Shown here: positions 1 to 7,209 of the stretch, one piece after another | Position numbering within the stretch: the first letter of the stretch is position 1 | Layout of the letters: each line of letters starts with the position of its first letter | NCBI GenBank assembly: GCA_902806015.1 | Contig: CADCUZ010000017.1 | Span: 1 to 16,187, forward strand | Reading direction: 5' to 3' | From: an uncultured Rubrobacteraceae bacterium | Lineage (GTDB): Bacteria; Actinomycetota; Rubrobacteria; Rubrobacterales; Rubrobacteraceae | DNA length: 16,187 nucleotides | Notes under the pieces: generated by a model | What the model was told of the DNA's origin: nothing | Database searches by the model: none | The model's input: the letters and a program-made list of their open reading frames with translations, nothing else | Made by a program: the position numbers and the translations under genes

Positions 1-56
1 TCGAGGCGGCCCTTCCCCTTGCCCTATTCACCCGAGTGCGTGGAAGGGGTGTTCTG

Positions 57-90
57 CGAACTTCGCCTGTAGGGGGTTCTACGAAGTTCG
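57..90. repeat. Inverted repeat, 9-bp arms, downstream of the membrane-protein gene
   Basis: The arms CGAACTTCG (57-65) and CGAAGTTCG (82-90) are perfect reverse complements around a 16-base spacer. Each arm is itself nearly palindromic (CGAA-C-TTCG and CGAA-G-TTCG), so the pair could also be read as two copies of a small operator. It lies about 20 bases past the stop of the minus-strand gene at 110-661. It could therefore be a transcription stop, although no T-run follows on either strand, or a protein-binding site for a gene beyond the window edge. The repeat is seen directly; its role is unknown. Confidence 0.45.
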
Positions 91-109
91 GCTAAGGCTT
101 CTCGGAGGC

Positions 110-661
110 TCATCTCACCCGTGAGGATCGCCCGGCCACCGCCTGCCCTTTCGAGAGAAGGACGTAACCCAGCGCGATCCAGACCAGGCCGACCACTACC
201 GTTCCGGGCTCCCCGAAGACGAACGCGGCGAGGGCGGCCGCCAGGTAGGCGGCCCACCCCGGCAGGAGCGCCGCCTTGTGGGTCGCGACGGAGAGCAGCG
301 CCAGCGCAACGAGCAGCACGAAGGTTCCCAGAACGGAGATGGCGCCCAGGGCCGGCGCGCCCGCGGCGAGGGAGGCGACGGCGGAGGCGAGGATCGCGCC
401 CTGCCCGACGACCGCCGCGCGGAAACCGGTCCAACCCCGCGGACCGCCGTACCCGCTCGCCTGGAGGAGGTGGAGCGCGACGAACCCGGCGAGCGTCAGC
501 AGGAGCGCCAGGGCGCGCAGGGCCTCGATGAGGTAGTCGGACGCTCGGGAGAACGGGTCCGCCTGCTCGGGGCTCGTCAGCTGCACGTAGCCCAAGACCA
601 CGAATACCGCTCCCCCCAAGGTGGCGATCGGCGCCAGGGAGCGGATGGCTTGCGGCGGCAT
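110..661 (-). CDS. Small multi-pass integral membrane protein of unknown function
   Basis: This encodes 183 residues that are mostly hydrophobic. About six membrane spans can be read, near residues 9-28, 46-67, 84-104, 106-126, 133-151 and 153-171. The short polar C-terminal tail is basic (RSSRVR). No catalytic or binding motif is recognised and I cannot name a family with confidence; it resembles the general small integral membrane proteins common in actinobacteria. The start is well supported: ATG at 661 is preceded on the minus strand by a strong AGGAGGT Shine-Dalgarno sequence four bases upstream. The gene is transcribed away from the lipoprotein gene at 846, so the 184-base gap between them must hold both promoters. 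That this reading frame is coding is fairly sure; the function is not known. Confidence 0.8.
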   Translation of the reverse strand: MPPQAIRSLAPIATLGGAVFVVLGYVQLTSPEQADPFSRASDYLIEALRALALLLTLAGFVALHLLQASGYGGPRGWTGFRAAVVGQGAILASAVASLAAGAPALGAISVLGTFVLLVALALLSVATHKAALLPGWAAYLAAALAAFVFGEPGTVVVGLVWIALGYVLLSKGQAVAGRSSRVR

Positions 662-845
662 GCGGACCTCCTCTCCCGTGGCGTTTCCAGTCCGGCAGAA
701 CGACCGTGGCCGGAGCGGCCATACTACAAGACGTCTCCGGGCCCGTCGGCGACCCTGTGCCGAAAAAGGGGGTTATCATAGCGGGGCGGGACTCGCGTTC
801 CCGGGCACGCCCCTACGGGCCAGGTCTACGAGCAGAGGAGTCGGG
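662..845. promoter_or_regulatory. Divergent intergenic region with candidate promoters
   Basis: This 184-base gap separates two divergent genes and is more AT-rich in places than its surroundings. On the plus strand, TATCAT (774-779) is a candidate -10 element about 67 bases before the ATG at 846. No good -35 element precedes it. On the minus strand, TAGTAT (727-722) has a weak GCCGAC 18 bases upstream and could serve the gene starting at 661. TATGAT (780-775) is a second minus-strand candidate. GAGGAG at 835-840 is the ribosome binding site of the lipoprotein gene. These are pattern matches only. Confidence 0.3.
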
Positions 846-2150
846 ATGGCACGGGCCGTGGCCCTTTTCGTCGCCGTGGCGGCCGCGGCAGTCTTAGCGG
901 TGGCTTGCGGCACCGCACCGCAACAAGTCGAGGTCGGGGAGTTGCAGACGGAGTCGCGCTCGGTCGAGTTGGAGGGCGCCGACTCCGTCAAGGCCAACCT
1001 CAGGCTCGCCCTCGGGGAGCTTGACGTGGGCGGCGGGGCCACGGGATCTCGGTTGATGGAGGCCGACTTCGCCTACAACGTCGCCGCCTGGGAGCCGAGC
1101 GTGGACTACGGGGTGGTCGGCGACTCGGGCGAGCTCGAAGTGCGGCAGCAGGGCCTGACCGAGGGCATCCCCACCCGCGACGTCCGCAACGAGTGGGACG
1201 TGCGCCTGGGCGAAGACGTGCCCGTGGACCTCACGGTGCAGATGGGCGGCGGCGTGGGCAACCTGGACCTGGACGGCCTCGACCTCACGGGGCTCAACCT
1301 CGACGTGGGGGCCGGGTCCACCAGGGTGGACCTCTCCGGCGACTGGGGGCGCGACCTGAGCGCCGTCGTGCGGGGCGGAGCCGGCCAGCTCACGGTGCTG
1401 CTGCCAAGCCGGATGCGCGTGAGGGTCAACGCCGGGACCCGCCTCGGCCGGGTCAACGCCGAGGGCCTCCAGAAAGACGGCGAGGCCTACGTGAACGACG
1501 CCTACGACGGCGACTCGGGCCACACCCTTGAGGTCGACATCACCGGCGGCGTCGGGCAGATCAACCTGCAACTCGTCCAGCAAGAAGGCCCCGAAGCTGG
1601 CGCCGCGCAGCAGGAGCGCACCACCGCACAGCGGGGCGGCGAGAAGACGATGCAAGGCGGCGAGACGACGATGATGAGGGAGGGCACCGAGGCCGCGGGG
1701 GAAGCCGGTACGACCATGACGCGGGAGGAAACGACCGCGGCGGGCGCCGGAACGACGACGGAGGGCGCTGCCGCCGGGCCGGCGGACATCGTCGAAGACC
1801 CACAGCGGTACTACGGGCGGACGACGACGGTCGACGGGGCGGTGGGCCAGGTGATCGAACCCCGGGCGTTCGTGATGGTCGAGGGGCGAACGGCGCGGGA
1901 GGCCCCGCCGAGCGGGGCCGAGCTCGCGGAAGGGGGCGTGCTCATCGTGCGCACCGGCGGCCCCGCACCGGACGTCGCCGAGCTCGACAACGTCCGCGCC
2001 ACCGGCACGCTGCAGGAGTTCGACGTGACCGCCTTCGAGCAGCAGCAGGGAGTCGAACTGGACGACGCCCTGTACGAGGGGTACCAGGACGAGCCCGTGC
2101 TCGTCGCCGGCGAGGTCCGGCCGGCGCAAAACGAAGGGGCAACCCCCTAA
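846..2150 (+). CDS. Secreted lipoprotein with toast-rack (LiaF-like) beta domain and C-terminal OB-fold-like domain
   Basis: This encodes 434 residues from the ATG at 846, which has GAGGAG five bases upstream. Upstream in-frame starts lack this and would add a non-signal-like leader. Residues 1-20 form a signal peptide ending in a lipobox LAVA-C, with Cys21 as the lipidated residue, so the protein should be anchored outside the membrane. Residues about 35-245 show repeated beta strands with Gly/Asp turns (MGGGVGNLDLDGL, LDVGAGSTRVDLSG, DITGGVGQINLQL). This matches the toast-rack/DUF2154 and LiaF-type adhesin-like folds. Residues about 246-312 are a low-complexity Thr/Glu/Gly/Ala linker. Residues about 313-428 (EDPQRYYGRTTTVDGAVGQV, then ATGTLQEFDV) look like a small OB-fold. 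Toast-rack proteins are often tied to envelope stress sensing; that role here is inference. It is the only confident plus-strand gene in the window. Confidence 0.85.
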   Translation: MARAVALFVAVAAAAVLAVACGTAPQQVEVGELQTESRSVELEGADSVKANLRLALGELDVGGGATGSRLMEADFAYNVAAWEPSVDYGVVGDSGELEVRQQGLTEGIPTRDVRNEWDVRLGEDVPVDLTVQMGGGVGNLDLDGLDLTGLNLDVGAGSTRVDLSGDWGRDLSAVVRGGAGQLTVLLPSRMRVRVNAGTRLGRVNAEGLQKDGEAYVNDAYDGDSGHTLEVDITGGVGQINLQLVQQEGPEAGAAQQERTTAQRGGEKTMQGGETTMMREGTEAAGEAGTTMTREETTAAGAGTTTEGAAAGPADIVEDPQRYYGRTTTVDGAVGQVIEPRAFVMVEGRTAREAPPSGAELAEGGVLIVRTGGPAPDVAELDNVRATGTLQEFDVTAFEQQQGVELDDALYEGYQDEPVLVAGEVRPAQNEGATP

Positions 2151-2211
2151 ACCCATGTTCCGCCCGCTGGGGTTGGACTTAGGCCGTTGTCGCGAACTGG
2201 GTTCGGCGTTC

Positions 2212-2897
2212 CTAGCGGAACCCGCCCTGCCGGGCGTGGGTGTGCGGGGGCACCGTGGGGCCCTCGGAGGGCTGTATCAGGACCCAGCCCGGTCCCTCGA
2301 AGAGGATCCGGAAGGTCTCCCCGGAGTCCCGCCCGAGGATGGTCTTGAAGGAGACGTCGCTCTTGACGCGGGTGCGCACCCCCCGCTCCACGCTGTCGCC
2401 GAGTCGGGGTCGGCGGAGGTCGGGGTACCCGTGTCGAGGAGCACGGGGTCCCCCTGGGCGGTGACGGCGACCTTGCCCGTGCCCTCAAGGACCACGTTGA
2501 ACGCCCCGCCGGCGAGCCTCCCGGCCCCCGCGAGGGGCACGATGTCCCAGTCCACGCCCTCCTCGAAGGCGAGGATGTTGTCGCCGTTGACGGTCATCGT
2601 CTCGTTCTCGAGGTCGAGGATCATGATCTTGCGGGCGTTGTGCGCCAGGAAGACGTCCCCCGTCCCCCCCGCCACCATCAGGTCGACGCCCTCGCCGGTG
2701 AGGGCCTTCTTGAAGAGGCGCCCGAGCCCCCCACCCTTGTGGTCGAAGCGCACCCCGCCCTGGTAGGCCACCATCGAGCCCAGCTTCGCCTGCACGGAGT
2801 TGCCGTCGAGGCGCACCTTCAGCAGCGAGGAGTTCTGCAGGGTAAAGGTTCCGCTCGGGTTCACCTCCCTGAACTGGTCCAGGTTCGTCTCGCTCAT
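2212..2897 (-). pseudogene. AIM24 family protein gene, interrupted by a one-base frameshift
   Basis: The ATG at 2897 has GGAGGT five bases upstream. Residues 1-173 match the AIM24/TIGR00266 family: strands such as TFTLQNSSLLKVRL, SMVAYQGGVRFDHKG, the Gly-rich GEGVDLMVAGGTGDVFLA, and DTGTPTSADPDSATAWSGG. After two Gly codons in a run of six C on the plus strand (2379-2384), the open frame turns into unrelated Pro/Ser/Arg-rich sequence ending at 2277. Adding one base to the run restores the family C-terminus in the neighbouring frame: VRTRVKSDVSFKTILGRDSG, ETFRILFEGPGWVLIQPSEG, then a stop at 2214-2212. The repaired protein is 228 residues, a normal family length. The cause may be a sequencing error in the homopolymer, a real mutation, or slippage that gives both products. 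AIM24-like bacterial proteins have no firm biochemical role; in yeast Aim24 is mitochondrial. Confidence 0.85.
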
Positions 2898-3056
2898 CGA
2901 GTACCTCCGAATCTTTGCTAACGCCGATCACTACCGACGCTTTGCTACCCGGAACCGGCCCGCGGGAACCCTCCCGACCCTGCCCCTTTCCCTCTCGCGT
3001 GCGGGCTAGCGAGGGGCGCAGCGTCGCGGGCTCCACACACCGGCGGCGGAGGCGGA
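2898..3056. other. Intergenic gap upstream of the AIM24 gene
   Basis: No gene is seen here. The minus strand carries the AIM24 ribosome binding site (GGAGGT, 2908-2903). Two copies of the octamer CTTTGCTA lie at 2913-2920 and 2940-2947, 27 bases apart. They could be operator or promoter elements for the AIM24 gene, but no convincing -10/-35 pair was found. Confidence 0.3.
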
Positions 3057-3895
3057 TCAGGTGGCGGTCTGCGAAACGGCCGCCCGGTGGTCGATGTGCA
3101 TGGCGGCCTCGACCGGCAGGCCGGCGCGGAGGGCGGCGCCGGTACCCAGCGCTCCCGCCACAGGCTCGGCGGCGAGGCCGCCGAGAACGCCCCCAACGGG
3201 GACGGCGGCGGCCAACGCACCGTAGCACACCGGGCCGAGAGTCCCTCCTGAGCGTAGGGCACCCACTCCGCGAAGGCCGCGCCGAAGGTCAGGTTCATCA
3301 CCCCTACGGTGGGCACGAGGGCGCGCGGCAGGCGGTGCCGCCAGAACCAAGAGAGCCCTCGGCGATCTCGGCTTTGATGGTGGTGGGAGGGCATATTCTC
3401 CTCCCTCGCTGCGGGCCGGGCGCGGAAACGTTCGCGCAGCGCCAAGGTCAGCGCGGCCGCGGCGAAGGTGGCGGCCCGTGGGGAGGGCAGCAGCGCGGCG
3501 ACGGAGGCACAGAGCATGCCGCCGAGCAGGGGCCCCGCCACGTTGTTCGCGAAAATTTGCCCGGCGTAGAGGCGGCCGTTCGCCTCCCGCAAACTCTCCT
3601 TGGCGACCACGGCGGGCAGGACGGAGGCTGAGGCCGTGTCGAAGAGGGTCTCGGCCATCCCCACGAGAAAGGCTAGCGAGTTCGAGGAGCAGGGCGAAGC
3701 CGAACAACCCCAGGGCCGCCGACCGAAACGCATCCACGGCGGCCACGAGGCGCCGCCTGTCGAGACGGTCCACCAGGGCGCCGCCGAGCAGGGCGAAGAG
3801 CAGCCACGGCAGGCGCCGGGTGAAGGCGAGCCCGGGGCAGCTGGAGCGGGTAGGGGACCGGCGACCAACGCGGGACGGGCCTCCGATTTGCCCAC
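3057..3895 (-). pseudogene. Decayed MFS transporter remnant (EntS-like drug or siderophore exporter type)
   Basis: Family-like sequence is spread over different minus-strand frames. RPALVAG, near 3875, lies in one frame. FTRRLPWLLFALLGGALVDR (about 3818-3760), followed by the MFS loop motif DRLDRRRL, lies in a second. SLAFLVGMAETLFDTASASV and VLPAVVAKESLREANGRLYA (about 3680-3570) are back in the first, which continues to about 3240. KAEIAEG (near 3375) sits in a third frame just before LSWFWRHRLPRAL. The tail YGALAAAVPVGGVLGGLAAE (from about 3225) returns to the second frame and stops at 3057. At least four frame changes are therefore needed. The first span and roughly the last three spans of a normal 400-residue, twelve-span protein are also missing. 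The gene cannot make a working transporter. The frame breaks are seen; the subfamily label is an inference from sequence style. Confidence 0.85.
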
Positions 3896-3954
3896 TCGCG
3901 TTGAATGTATTATGAGTATAAATCCGGCGGGCGTGCCGCTGGCTATTTGCCCAC
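3886..3954. repeat. 10-bp direct repeat flanking an AT-rich spacer between recN and the MFS remnant
   Basis: ATTTGCCCAC occurs at 3886-3895 and again at 3945-3954. The right copy contains the last codons and stop of recN (Val-Gly-Lys-stop on the minus strand). The left copy sits exactly where MFS-like sequence begins. The 49 bases between are locally AT-rich (around 3901-3922), unlike the rest of the window, with minus-strand TATACT and TAATAC that could be old -10 elements. The arrangement suggests a junction left by a deletion or insertion; this is inference. Confidence 0.4.
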
Positions 3955-5607
3955 AAGGAGTTCGGAAGCGTGGGCGAGGGAGGCGTCATCTATGCGGCCT
4001 GAGAGCATCCGGGCCATCTCTTTGAGTCGGTCTTTGCCTTCCACGCGGCTGATGCGGGTGATGGTGCGTCCGGCGGCCACTTCCTTGGCGACGACCACGT
4101 GGGAGGCGGCTTCGGAGGCTATTTGGGGCAGGTGGGTGATGGTGAGGACCTGGTTGCGTTCGCCGAGCTCGCGCAGTTTGGCGCCGACGGCGGTGGCGGT
4201 CTCGCCCCCGATGCCGGCGTCGACCTCGTCGAAGACGTAGGTGGCGCCCGGTTCGACGCGTTCTTGGGCGAGGCGGATGGCGAGCATGATCCTGGAGAGC
4301 TCGCCGCCGGAGGCGTAGCGCCTGACGGGGAGCGCGGGTTCGCCGGGGTTTGGCCGGATCTCGAACTCGACCCGCTCCCTGCCCGTGGGCCCCGGATCTG
4401 CCGGCACGAGGCCGCCCCGGAACTCGGTCTTGCCGAGGTTGAGCCCGGCCAGGTTTTTCTGGACCTTCGTCGCCAGGCGCTTGGCGGCCTTGCGGCGGCC
4501 GGCGGAGAGCGTGGCGGCAAGCTCTTCGAGGCGCCGTTCGCCCGCGAAGAGGCGGGCCTCGAGGTCGGCCGTCTCCTCGCCCAAATTCTCCAGGCGCAAG
4601 AGCCGGGCGCGGGCGTCGTCCAGGTAACCTTCGACGTCCCCGTACTTGCGCTCCAGGGCGCGCAGCGCCGCGATGCGGTCCTCGACGGCCTCCAAGCGGG
4701 CCGGGTCCGCCTCCAGCTCCTCGACGTAGGAGCGCAGCTCGTAGAGCACGTCTTCGAGCTCCGCGGCGAGGCCGGCCAGGCGCTCGACCAGACCCGAGAG
4801 GCTGGCGTCGAAGCGGAGGGCAATCTCGAGCCCGCCCCGCGCGCGGGCGACCGACTCAACGGCGCCCCCGCCCTCCTCGGAGGCCAGCGCGGCGGTCGCG
4901 GCGGCGGCGGCCCGCTGCAGGTCGGTGACGTTGCGCAGCCGGTCGCGCTCGCGGGCGAGGCTGTCCGCCTCCTCGACGCTGTACCCGACCGCCTCGAGCT
5001 CGCCGACCTGGAAGCGCAAAAAGTCCGCCTCGCGCAGCCGGGCCTCCCCCGTCGACCGGACCTCCGCCAGTTCCCGGCGGTCCCTCTCGACTGAACGCCA
5101 AAGATCCTCGTGGTCCCGGCGGGCCTTCAGGGCATCCCCCGTGAGAAAGTCGTCCAAGATGGCGAGCTGCTCGGCGGGGTCGGTGAGGCGCGCCTGCTCG
5201 CGCTGACTGTGGTAGGAGACGAGCCGTTCGCCCAGGGCGCCGAGCGCCCGGACGGGCACGGAGACTCCGCCCACGTAGCAGCGGGAGCGTCCCTCCCCCG
5301 TGAGCGTGCGGCGCAGAACCAGGCCGTCGGCGACGTCCACCTCCTCGGCCAGGTCCCCCAGGGCATCCGCGAGCATCTCGCGGCCGCCGTCTTCGGGCAG
5401 GAGGAAGGTGCCCTCGACCGTCGCCTTCTCGGCGCCGGCGCGGACCGCTTCCGAGCGGGCGCGGCCGCCGAGGAGGAGCTGCAGGGCGGTGGCGAGGAGG
5501 GTCTTGCCCGCGCCGGTCTCGCCGGTTATGGCGTTCAGGCCGGGGGAGAGCTCGAGGGTTGCCTCCTCGATCAAGGCGACGTTCTCGACGGAGATCTCCA
5601 GCAGCAT
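3943..5607 (-). CDS. recN: DNA repair protein RecN
   Basis: RecN is an SMC-like ATPase that binds and organises DNA ends during double-strand break repair. The 554-residue protein has Walker A GETGAGKT at residues 29-36 and a long Glu/Ala/Arg/Leu-rich coiled-coil middle (about 150-370). The ABC signature YASGGELSRIML begins near residue 431, with Walker B TYVFDEVDAGIGGE near 456-468 and the switch region TITHLPQIA. The length is the usual one for the family. The start at ATG 5607 fits the conserved opening MLLEISVENVALIEE. It overlaps the nadK stop by one base (TAATG), with AGGAGG eleven bases upstream inside nadK, so translation is probably coupled. A longer frame from 5646 adds only residues encoded within nadK. 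recN following nadK and tlyA is a widely conserved order. Confidence 0.97.
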   Translation of the reverse strand: MLLEISVENVALIEEATLELSPGLNAITGETGAGKTLLATALQLLLGGRARSEAVRAGAEKATVEGTFLLPEDGGREMLADALGDLAEEVDVADGLVLRRTLTGEGRSRCYVGGVSVPVRALGALGERLVSYHSQREQARLTDPAEQLAILDDFLTGDALKARRDHEDLWRSVERDRRELAEVRSTGEARLREADFLRFQVGELEAVGYSVEEADSLARERDRLRNVTDLQRAAAAATAALASEEGGGAVESVARARGGLEIALRFDASLSGLVERLAGLAAELEDVLYELRSYVEELEADPARLEAVEDRIAALRALERKYGDVEGYLDDARARLLRLENLGEETADLEARLFAGERRLEELAATLSAGRRKAAKRLATKVQKNLAGLNLGKTEFRGGLVPADPGPTGRERVEFEIRPNPGEPALPVRRYASGGELSRIMLAIRLAQERVEPGATYVFDEVDAGIGGETATAVGAKLRELGERNQVLTITHLPQIASEAASHVVVAKEVAAGRTITRISRVEGKDRLKEMARMLSGRIDDASLAHASELLVGK

Positions 5608-6416
5608 TACAGGAAAGTCCTCCTGACCGCCCGCCACCAGCTCCACTCGTCGGTGCGCCCGATCCTGACGCTCGCGCTGGAGAGCGAGATCTCGACCCTA
5701 CCCCCCTCCAGCACCTCGCGTGGGTCGTCGCCGTCCAGCGAGAGGAGCGCCTCCCGGTCCACGATCTTCAACTCGACGACCTGCCCCTCGCCGAGCACCA
5801 GCGGCCGGCTGACGAGCGCGTGAGGGGCTATGGGGACGAGCACGTAGCACCCGGCGTCCCCGGAGATGATGGGGCCACCGGCGGAGAGCGCGTAGGCGGT
5901 GGACCCGAGGGGTGTGGCCGCTATGAAGCCGTCGCACCGGAACGCGAAGAGCTCCTCGCCGCCCACGGTCACGTCCACGGAGACGAGCTGGTGCGGCCTC
6001 TTTTTTATGAGCACGGCGTCGTTGGCCGCGAGCTCGGGCTCCGCTCCCCACCGCCGGACCTCGAGCATCCGGTACTCCTGGACGGCGAGGCCGCCTCTGA
6101 GCACCTTCTCGACTCCGGCCTCCATCTCCTCGGGCAGCATCCCGGACATAAAGCCGACCTTGCCGAGGTTCACCCCCAGCAGCACACGCCCCGGGTACAT
6201 TCTGGCTGCCTTGAGCATCGTCCCGTCGCCCCCGAGCACGAAGACCAGGTCGGGGTCGACGGCACCGTCAGGCTCGCCCTGGGGCCTGACGTCCGCGACC
6301 TCGACCCCGCCCCGCTCCAGCGCCACGACGAGCCGCTCGGAGTGCCCGTGGTCCACCCTCGGGTTCGCGACGATGGCGACCCGCCGCACCTCGCCGGGCC
6401 CGTCCTGCTCAGGCAC
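5607..6416 (-). CDS. nadK: NAD kinase
   Basis: This kinase phosphorylates NAD to NADP in the cytoplasm. Family hallmarks are visible: VAIVANP near the N-terminus, the GGDGT nucleotide-binding motif at residues 62-66, ND at 132-133 (usually NE in the family), and GFIAATPLGSTAYALSAGGP at about 163-181. The chosen GTG at 6416 gives 269 residues and has GAGG nine bases upstream, just before the tlyA stop. An in-frame ATG at 6440 would add eight residues, but its only purine-rich stretch directly abuts the start codon. GTG at 6389 is a third option. The gene overlaps tlyA upstream and shares one base with recN downstream, so the three are likely co-transcribed. Confidence 0.95.
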   Translation of the reverse strand: MPEQDGPGEVRRVAIVANPRVDHGHSERLVVALERGGVEVADVRPQGEPDGAVDPDLVFVLGGDGTMLKAARMYPGRVLLGVNLGKVGFMSGMLPEEMEAGVEKVLRGGLAVQEYRMLEVRRWGAEPELAANDAVLIKKRPHQLVSVDVTVGGEELFAFRCDGFIAATPLGSTAYALSAGGPIISGDAGCYVLVPIAPHALVSRPLVLGEGQVVELKIVDREALLSLDGDDPREVLEGGRVEISLSSASVRIGRTDEWSWWRAVRRTFL

Positions 6417-7200
6417 CGGCCACGACCTCACGAACCGCATCCTCGTTCAGGGTCGTCGGCGCGTCCCTCAACAGGCGCAGCGGGTACTCCTGGTTGCCGG
6501 ACTTACGCCCGGCGACCGCGGCCCGGGCCACCCCGACCGCGCCGAAGCCCATGGCGGCGAAAGAGGAGGCCAAGCTCAGGATGATGTCTGCCCTCACCCT
6601 GGGGTCGCGCACGAGACCACCGCGGCCCACGAGCTTTGGCCCGGCCTCGAATTGGGGCTTGACGAGCACCACCGCCTCCCGCAGCAGGGGAGTCGTCGAG
6701 AGCAGCGTCTTGAGGGCGACCGCGAGCGAGATAAAGGAGAGGTCGGCGACGAGGAGGTCGGGGGTGAACGGGAGGTCTTCCCCGCGCAGGTGCCGAACGT
6801 TCGTCCTCTCGAGGACGGTAACCTTAGGGTCTTCCCGCAGGGACCAGGCCAGTTGCCCGTAGCCCACGTCGGCCGAGATCACGCGCCCGGCGCCCCGCCC
6901 GAGCAACACGTCCGTAAAACCGCCCGTGGACGCGCCAGCGTCCAGGCAAGACCGCCCTTGCACGTCTACCCCGAACTCGTCGAGGGCGGCGTCGAGTTTT
7001 TCTCCGGCGCGCGAGACGAAGCGGTCGCCCCGTTCTACAGAGAGCGCCTCGTCGGGGGGGACGCGGAAGCCGGCTTTGGTGACGACCTCATCGCCGACGC
7101 GGACGGCGCCCGCCAGGATCATGCCCCGCGCCCGGCTCCGGCTCTCGGCGAGGCCCCGCTCCACCATCAGGGCGTCCAGACGCTGCGGGGTACCCTTCAT
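6409..7200 (-). CDS. tlyA: TlyA family rRNA (cytidine-2'-O)-methyltransferase
   Basis: TlyA proteins methylate ribose 2'-OH groups of 16S and 23S rRNA cytidines using S-adenosylmethionine; in mycobacteria this makes ribosomes sensitive to capreomycin. The 263-residue product has an N-terminal S4 RNA-binding domain (about residues 6-65, LDALMVERGLAESRSRARGM). A Rossmann methyltransferase domain of FtsJ type follows. LDAGASTGGFTD (86-97) is the cofactor loop, and ISADVGYGQL (about 108-117) and VLVKPQFEAG (about 178-187) carry expected Asp and Lys residues of the catalytic set. The ATG at 7200 begins nine bases after the prenyl synthase stop. No clear Shine-Dalgarno sequence is seen, so translation may depend on reinitiation. 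Alternative hemolysin labels for this family are historical. Confidence 0.95.
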   Translation of the reverse strand: MKGTPQRLDALMVERGLAESRSRARGMILAGAVRVGDEVVTKAGFRVPPDEALSVERGDRFVSRAGEKLDAALDEFGVDVQGRSCLDAGASTGGFTDVLLGRGAGRVISADVGYGQLAWSLREDPKVTVLERTNVRHLRGEDLPFTPDLLVADLSFISLAVALKTLLSTTPLLREAVVLVKPQFEAGPKLVGRGGLVRDPRVRADIILSLASSFAAMGFGAVGVARAAVAGRKSGNQEYPLRLLRDAPTTLNEDAVREVVAGA

Positions 7201-7209
7201 GGCGGCGGG

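Noticed and set aside
24..779. Long minus-strand open frame overlapping the membrane-protein gene
   Set aside because: Arg/Ala/Gly/Pro-rich product with no fold signal; the overlapping frame at 110-661 encodes clean membrane spans and has a strong ribosome binding site.
894..2156. 420-residue minus-strand frame opposite the lipoprotein gene
   Set aside because: His/Val/Pro-rich shadow typical of high GC; the plus-strand frame has a lipobox, a ribosome binding site and a beta-repeat pattern.
2140..2175. CAACCCC/GGGGTTG inverted repeat as a terminator between convergent genes
   Set aside because: Seven-base stem with a 22-base loop and no T-run on either strand; too weak to annotate.
2379..2384. 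Programmed -1 frameshift signal in the AIM24 gene
   Set aside because: The run lacks a standard X-XXY-YYZ slippery heptamer and I saw no convincing downstream structure; a simple indel or sequencing error is the more economical reading, although the shift itself is reported.
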